Assembly (NCBI GenBank): GCA_964497245.1 | Contig: CAZCCC010000039.1 | Span: 1 to 8,687 of the forward strand | DNA: 8,687 bases | Reading direction: 5' to 3' | Source: CAZCCC01 sp964497245 | GTDB lineage: Bacteria; Patescibacteriota; Patescibacteriia; Buchananbacterales; UBA6539 | Shown: positions 5,053-8,687 of the stretch, in pieces | How positions within the stretch are numbered: the first letter of the stretch is position 1 | Layout: each line of letters begins with the position of its first letter | Position numbers and translations under genes: made by a program | The notes under the pieces: model-generated | Databases searched by the model: none | The model's input: the letters and a program-made list of their open reading frames with translations, nothing else | What the model was told of the DNA's origin: nothing

Positions 5053-5552
5053 TATATTTTTTCTAACAGAATTAACTTTGCTCTATCTGCTTTTGTGTCA
5101 TAGACGGCAAAAGTCGCCTTGTTAAACATCCCGGCCAGCGTCCCCGGATTGAAAAGTTTTGTTTTCCCGATATTTTTTTCCCATGGTTTATGATCGTGTC
5201 CATAAAACACCAAATCATACTTGCCGGTTTCCGCCAATTTGTCTGCTTGGTTAGGATAGTGGCAAAAAGCAATTTTTTTGCCGTCAATCTTTAAAAATCC
5301 TTGATTACCATGGCAAGTCATATTGTCAAACTCAGAAGCAATTTTTTCATTCAATTCATAATCCGCCACATTGCCATGAACAAAATGAAATTGACCCTTG
5401 AATTTGGGCTGAAATTCTCTTACTAAAACAGAAGGGGCCGCCAAATCGCCGCAATGAATAATTATTTGAATTTCATTTTTCAAAACCCAGTCAAGCATTT
5501 TTTCAATATTTGGAAGATTATCATGAGAATCAGAAATTATGACGATTTTCAT
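5052..5552 (-). CDS. Metallophosphoesterase, YfcE/MJ0936 type
   Basis: 166 residues, the usual size for this compact calcineurin-like phosphodiesterase group. All metal-binding motifs are visible: DSHDN at 8-12, HCGD at 33-36, GNVAD at 60-64, H98 in CHYP, GHDH at 118-121 and NPGTLAG at 135-141. Two divalent metals in this site cleave phosphodiester or phosphomonoester bonds. Relatives act on artificial phosphodiesters and the natural substrate is not settled. The protein is expected to be cytoplasmic. The gene begins 4 nt after the transporter gene, and its TAA shares one base with the Nudix ATG, so the three form a tight cluster. No Shine-Dalgarno; ATG 5552 is chosen because the first strand (MKIVIISDSH) starts immediately. 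The alternative frame at 5072-5287 is a shadow. Confidence 0.93.
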   Translation of the reverse strand: MKIVIISDSHDNLPNIEKMLDWVLKNEIQIIIHCGDLAAPSVLVREFQPKFKGQFHFVHGNVADYELNEKIASEFDNMTCHGNQGFLKIDGKKIAFCHYPNQADKLAETGKYDLVFYGHDHKPWEKNIGKTKLFNPGTLAGMFNKATFAVYDTKADRAKLILLEKI

Positions 5553-5556
5553 AATT

Positions 5557-6222
5557 TTAATTTTTAGGTTTTAATATTTTTGAAAGATAGATAAAAGGAG
5601 TATCAATTGCCGAAACTATTATTTTTATTATATAAGTAAATAAGATAAATTGCCAAATATTCGGATAGACACCCAAAAAAGCAATCAGGGTAAAAATTAT
5701 GGAATCAACCAGCTGGGAAATCATCGTTGAAGCATTGTTCCTGAGCCATAAATATTTTCCTTTGGTAAAATATTTGATTTTTAGAAAAAGCCAAACATCA
5801 AGGTTTTGGGAAATCAGATAGGCAATCATTGAACCAAAAACTATTCTTGGAACAAAAGAAAAAATTTTTTCCAAAGACTGATGGGCAATGTCATAGTCAG
5901 CCGGGCTAAACATTAAAATTGATTGGCTGGCGGCCAGAAAAAAAAGCGAGGCAAAAAAACCAACCATTACCGCTTTGGTTGCATCTTTTTTTCCATAATG
6001 TTCGCCAAGTAAGTCGGTAGCAAAAAAAATTGAAGCATAAAGAATGTTGCCACCGGTTGTTGCCATTCCAAAAATATAAATTCCTTTAGTTACAAAAATA
6101 TTCAACAAAACAGCATTAACGGCAATTAAAGAAATAAGCCAGACTCTCCCCGCCAAAAAAGCTAGCAAAACTAAAGATAACGAAAATAAAGAAAGAAAAA
6201 TAAATAAAAATTCGTTTGTCAT
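5557..6222 (-). CDS. yhhQ: Queuosine-precursor transporter, YhhQ/DUF165 (VUT) family
   Basis: 221-residue integral membrane protein with about six or seven hydrophobic segments (roughly 5-24, 28-48, 50-70, 84-105, 122-140, 168-186, 190-210). The family hallmarks are clear: GNILYASIFFATDLLGEHYGK at 58-78 and RNNASTMISQLVDS at 161-174. E. coli YhhQ imports preQ0/preQ1, precursors of the tRNA wobble base queuosine, and by homology this protein should salvage such deazapurines. No queuosine gene is visible in the window, so the exact cargo is inferred. It lies 82 bp after tig and 4 nt before the phosphoesterase gene. ATG 6222 follows AT-rich sequence with no Shine-Dalgarno. Confidence 0.9.
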   Translation of the reverse strand: MTNEFLFIFLSLFSLSLVLLAFLAGRVWLISLIAVNAVLLNIFVTKGIYIFGMATTGGNILYASIFFATDLLGEHYGKKDATKAVMVGFFASLFFLAASQSILMFSPADYDIAHQSLEKIFSFVPRIVFGSMIAYLISQNLDVWLFLKIKYFTKGKYLWLRNNASTMISQLVDSIIFTLIAFLGVYPNIWQFILFTYIIKIIVSAIDTPFIYLSKILKPKN

Positions 6223-6304
6223 TTAGTTAACGTAACAAAGCAAAAAAATAATTAATATTTCAAAGCAAACTATTTAAAAACAGTTAAATCTCAAAACGAC
6301 ACCT

Positions 6305-7588
6305 CTATTCAACCATTTTTGATTTTAAGAAATCAATTGTTTTTTTTGAAGCAATAATATTTTTCAAATATCTTCTATAAGACGGGGTTTTGAGTTTTTG
6401 CTCGGCTTGATTATCTCCGGGATAAGATGACAGGATATTTTCTATTTCCTGATCCACTTCACGGTCGCTTACTTTTATTTTTTCCCGCTGTTCAATTTCT
6501 TTTAAAACCAATGCGCTTTTAACCCGTTTAACGGCCTGCGGGGCAAAATCCAAAAGCAAATCTTCTTTTGTTTTCTTAATGTGGGCAAGATAATCATCAA
6601 ATTTCAAGCCTTCTTTTGAAATATTGTATTCAAGCTCTTCAATCATCCGCCTGCCTTCATTATTGACTAAAAAATCAGGTATCTCTGTAAACTTGCTTTG
6701 ACTGACGATATTTTCAATCAATTCTTCTTCCAGCCGCTGTTCTTCTTTAATTGAAGCTTCTTTCTCCAGATTGTCTTTAATTTGATTTTCCAATTCTTTG
6801 ACAGTTTCAAATTTACCAAGACTTTTGGCAAAATCATCATTAATTTCTGGCAATTTCAGTTCAAAAACCGCCATCATCTTTACTTTAAAATCCGCCTTTT
6901 GTCCGGCTAAATTTTTCTGATGATAATTTTTGGGAAATTCAAGGCTGAATTTTTTTTCTTCACCCGAGCTTAAACCCATTATCTGATCTTCAAAACCGGG
7001 GATGAAACTGCCTTCGCCGATCATTATTGGAAAACTTTTCTGCTGGCCATGGTCAATCGGAATTTTATCTAAAAAAGTTTCAAAGTCAATTTCAACTTTA
7101 TCACCTTTTTGTGATTTTCTGTCAACCAAATATTCTTTGGCTCGCATCTTTTGAAGATTGGAAATCGTTTCTTTGATTTTTTCTTCTTTTAAAACAATCG
7201 GTTTTTTGCTGATTTTTATTTTTGAATAATCAGGCAATTTTACTTCGGGTAAAATATTTATTTTTACTTTATAGATAATCGGATTTCCCGGAGCCAACTT
7301 GACGATATCAATCTCCGGCTGACCGACAGTTATTAATTTTTTTTCTTCCAAAGCTTTCAAAAAAGTTTTTTGAATTGCCGGCTCAATTGCTTCCTGCCAA
7401 ATTTGGCCTTCACCGACTTTTTGCTTCACTATATTAAATCCTGCTTTTCCCGGCCTGAATCCGGGAATCTTTACATTTTCAGATATTATTTTCGCCGCCT
7501 GATCTAAAAAAGGCTGATATTCTTCTACTGTTAATTCTATCATTAATTCAGCCTGGCCGCGTGGAAGTTTTTTTAGTTCAATTTTCAT
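6305..7588 (-). CDS. tig: Trigger factor (ribosome-associated chaperone, peptidyl-prolyl isomerase)
   Basis: 427 residues, close to the usual 430-450. It binds near the ribosome exit tunnel and shields emerging chains. Domain order is standard. The N-terminal ribosome-binding domain spans about 1-115, with the signature loop GFRPGKAG at 43-50. An FKBP-type isomerase domain covers about 155-242 (KGDKVEIDFETFLDKIP, then GSFIPGFEDQIMGLSSGEEKK). The long helical chaperone domain runs from about 250 to the end, rich in Lys and Glu. The usual GFRKGKVP loop is GFRPGKAG here, with the contact F-R-x-G-K kept. It has its own promoter (7632-7660) and lies after the hppA terminator. No Shine-Dalgarno precedes ATG 7588. 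Nearby clpP/clpX, common partners elsewhere, are absent. Confidence 0.96.
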   Translation of the reverse strand: MKIELKKLPRGQAELMIELTVEEYQPFLDQAAKIISENVKIPGFRPGKAGFNIVKQKVGEGQIWQEAIEPAIQKTFLKALEEKKLITVGQPEIDIVKLAPGNPIIYKVKINILPEVKLPDYSKIKISKKPIVLKEEKIKETISNLQKMRAKEYLVDRKSQKGDKVEIDFETFLDKIPIDHGQQKSFPIMIGEGSFIPGFEDQIMGLSSGEEKKFSLEFPKNYHQKNLAGQKADFKVKMMAVFELKLPEINDDFAKSLGKFETVKELENQIKDNLEKEASIKEEQRLEEELIENIVSQSKFTEIPDFLVNNEGRRMIEELEYNISKEGLKFDDYLAHIKKTKEDLLLDFAPQAVKRVKSALVLKEIEQREKIKVSDREVDQEIENILSSYPGDNQAEQKLKTPSYRRYLKNIIASKKTIDFLKSKMVE

Positions 7589-7631
7589 AATTCAAATTTA
7601 AAAATTAAAAAAGCGCTTAACAAGCTTGATT

Positions 7632-7660
7632 ATTCTAACAAAAAAATATTAATTGGTCAA
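7632..7660 (-). promoter_or_regulatory. Sigma-70-type promoter of tig
   Basis: On the minus strand: TTGACC (7660-7655), a 17-base spacer and TAGAAT (7637-7632), each 5 of 6 to consensus. Transcription would start near 7625, leaving a leader of about 37 nt before ATG 7588. The leader contains the short palindrome AAGCGCTT (7609-7616 region). It may drive tig and, through the 82-bp gap, the downstream genes. Confidence 0.65.
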
Positions 7661-7706
7661 TTTATTGGACAGAAAGTCAAATTCAAAAATTAATTTAATC
7701 TATAAT

Positions 7707-7740
7707 ATAAAAAACCAAAGCCTTAGCCTCGGTTTTTTAT
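7707..7740 (-). terminator. Intrinsic terminator of hppA
   Basis: On the minus strand the transcript reads AUAAAAAACCGAGGC, loop UAAG, GCUUUGGUUUUUUAU: a 15-bp stem that includes two G-U pairs and ends in a U-run. On the plus strand those positions would be A-C mismatches, so it is best read as the terminator of the minus-strand hppA gene, 15 bp past its stop. Confidence 0.85.
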
Positions 7741-7755
7741 ATTCAATAATACTAA

Positions 7756-8687
7756 TTACAATGCAAGTAAAAGCGGAGCAATTACTAAAGCAACAATTGT
7801 CATTAACTTAATTAAAATATTCAAACTCGGACCCGAAGTATCTTTAAAAGGATCGCCTACGGTATCGCCCACTACTGCCGCTTTATGCGCTGGAGAACCT
7901 TTTCCACCTAAATTTCCGCTTTCAATATATTTTTTGGCATTATCCCAAGCGCCGCCGGCATTAGCCATAATTACAGCCAAAAGGAATCCCGTGACAAGAG
8001 AACCTGCCAGAAGACCAACCAAAGCTTCTGCCCCTAAAACAAAACCAACTACCACCGGAGCTAATACCGCCAACAAACCGGGAGCAACCATTCTCTTAAG
8101 AGCGGCTCCGGTAGATATTTCAATGCATCTCTTGTAATCAGGTTTGCCGGTGCCTTCCATTATCCCTGGAATTTCTTTAAACTGGCGTCTTACTTCTTGA
8201 ACCATTTCAAACGCGGCTTTTCCAACTGCTTTCATGGACATTGCGGAAAATACGCAGGGCAAAAGACCACCAAGGAAAAGGCCGATTAGAACATGGCTGT
8301 CAAGCAGATTTACAAACCTTAAATCAACTGCTTGACCGAAACTGACCAAAAGAACCAACGCAGTTAAAGCGGCGGAACCAATCGCAAACCCTTTGCCAAT
8401 CGCCGCTGTCGTATTTCCGACAGCATCAAGTTCTTCAGCTCTCTTTCTAGTCTCCTCTCCCATACCGGCCATTTGGGCAATTCCGGCAGCATTATCGGCA
8501 ACCGGACCATAAGTATCAGTCGCCAAAGTTATTCCCAATGTAGCAAGCATACCGACTGCGGCAATTGCGATTCCAAAAAGTCCAGCAAACTTAAATGATA
8601 AAAAAATCGCACCTGCTACAACTAATACCGGAACAATTGTACTAATTAATCCTAATGAAAAGCCGGCGATGATATTTGTTGCTGGAC
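7756..8687 (-). CDS. hppA: Membrane-bound pyrophosphatase, C-terminal part (5' end outside window)
   Basis: The frame is open to the window edge and gives the last 309 residues. The Met at 8550 is internal: reading upstream continues through PATNIIAGFSLGLISTIVPV with no break. The full enzyme (about 650-700 residues, roughly 16 membrane helices) couples pyrophosphate hydrolysis to H+ or Na+ export. Family motifs seen are DTYGPVADNAAG (57-68 of the fragment), ELDAVGNTTAAIGKGFAIGS (about 85-104) and, near the end, GDTVGDPFKDTSGPS. The residue after GNTT is Ala and the one three further on is Gly, the pattern of K+-dependent enzymes; K+-independent ones have Lys there. The ion-selectivity residues lie in the missing part, so H+ versus Na+ pumping cannot be told. 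A terminator follows at 7707-7740. Confidence 0.96.
   Translation of the reverse strand, partial: PATNIIAGFSLGLISTIVPVLVVAGAIFLSFKFAGLFGIAIAAVGMLATLGITLATDTYGPVADNAAGIAQMAGMGEETRKRAEELDAVGNTTAAIGKGFAIGSAALTALVLLVSFGQAVDLRFVNLLDSHVLIGLFLGGLLPCVFSAMSMKAVGKAAFEMVQEVRRQFKEIPGIMEGTGKPDYKRCIEISTGAALKRMVAPGLLAVLAPVVVGFVLGAEALVGLLAGSLVTGFLLAVIMANAGGAWDNAKKYIESGNLGGKGSPAHKAAVVGDTVGDPFKDTSGPSLNILIKLMTIVALVIAPLLLAL

Noticed and set aside
6223..6304. Terminator in the tig-yhhQ gap
   Set aside because: The AACTGTTT / AAATAGTT pairing has almost no loop, is AT-rich and has no trailing U-run.
7934..8137. 67-residue plus-strand ORF opposite hppA
   Set aside because: Antisense shadow with a Pro/Ala/Thr-biased composition, typical of the reverse of a Gly/Ala-rich membrane gene.

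Overview
The window is AT-rich and gene-dense, with short intergenic gaps. Almost none of its genes has a Shine-Dalgarno sequence. The gene content points to a Patescibacteria (CPR)-type bacterium: an anchored VanW/YoaR-like envelope protein, a short small-heat-shock protein, a membrane pyrophosphatase, and salvage and housekeeping genes. This placement is inference from gene content and style, not from a marker gene. Stop codons are TAA or TAG throughout and every frame reads with the standard code, so there is no sign of UGA recoding.

Layout. Bases 1-145 are non-coding and hold a strong GC-rich hairpin, with what looks like half of another palindrome cut by the window edge. A plus-strand operon follows: promoter (TTGATT-17-TATAAT), Hsp20 (272-679), a small DUF3006-like protein (686-964), and a 622-residue VanW-family membrane protein (954-2822). 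I see no clear plus-strand terminator after it.

Bases 2875-3457 form a separate minus-strand unit, richer in GC than its surroundings. It has a near-consensus promoter (TTGACA-17-TAAAGT), then a ~270-nt segment whose ends pair over 22 bp around a second 24-bp stem. This segment is immediately followed by U8. About 30 nt further on is a 53-codon ORF with the only convincing Shine-Dalgarno in the window, and then an intrinsic terminator. This is the most unusual part of the window: a candidate structured RNA or structured leader, with a small DUF4177-like protein downstream.

From 3479 to the end all genes are on the minus strand. In transcription order they are: the 3' part of hppA (K+-dependent-type membrane pyrophosphatase) with its own terminator; tig (trigger factor) with its own promoter; yhhQ (queuosine-precursor transporter type); a YfcE-type metallophosphoesterase; a Nudix hydrolase broken by a frameshift; an inositol-monophosphatase-family enzyme; and a DUF167/YggU protein ending at a bidirectional terminator. 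The yhhQ, phosphoesterase and Nudix genes are separated by 4 nt or overlap by 1 nt, so they are probably co-transcribed. Hsp20 and trigger factor are both protein-folding factors but lie in different transcription units. The 82-base gap at 6223-6304 shows nothing convincing.
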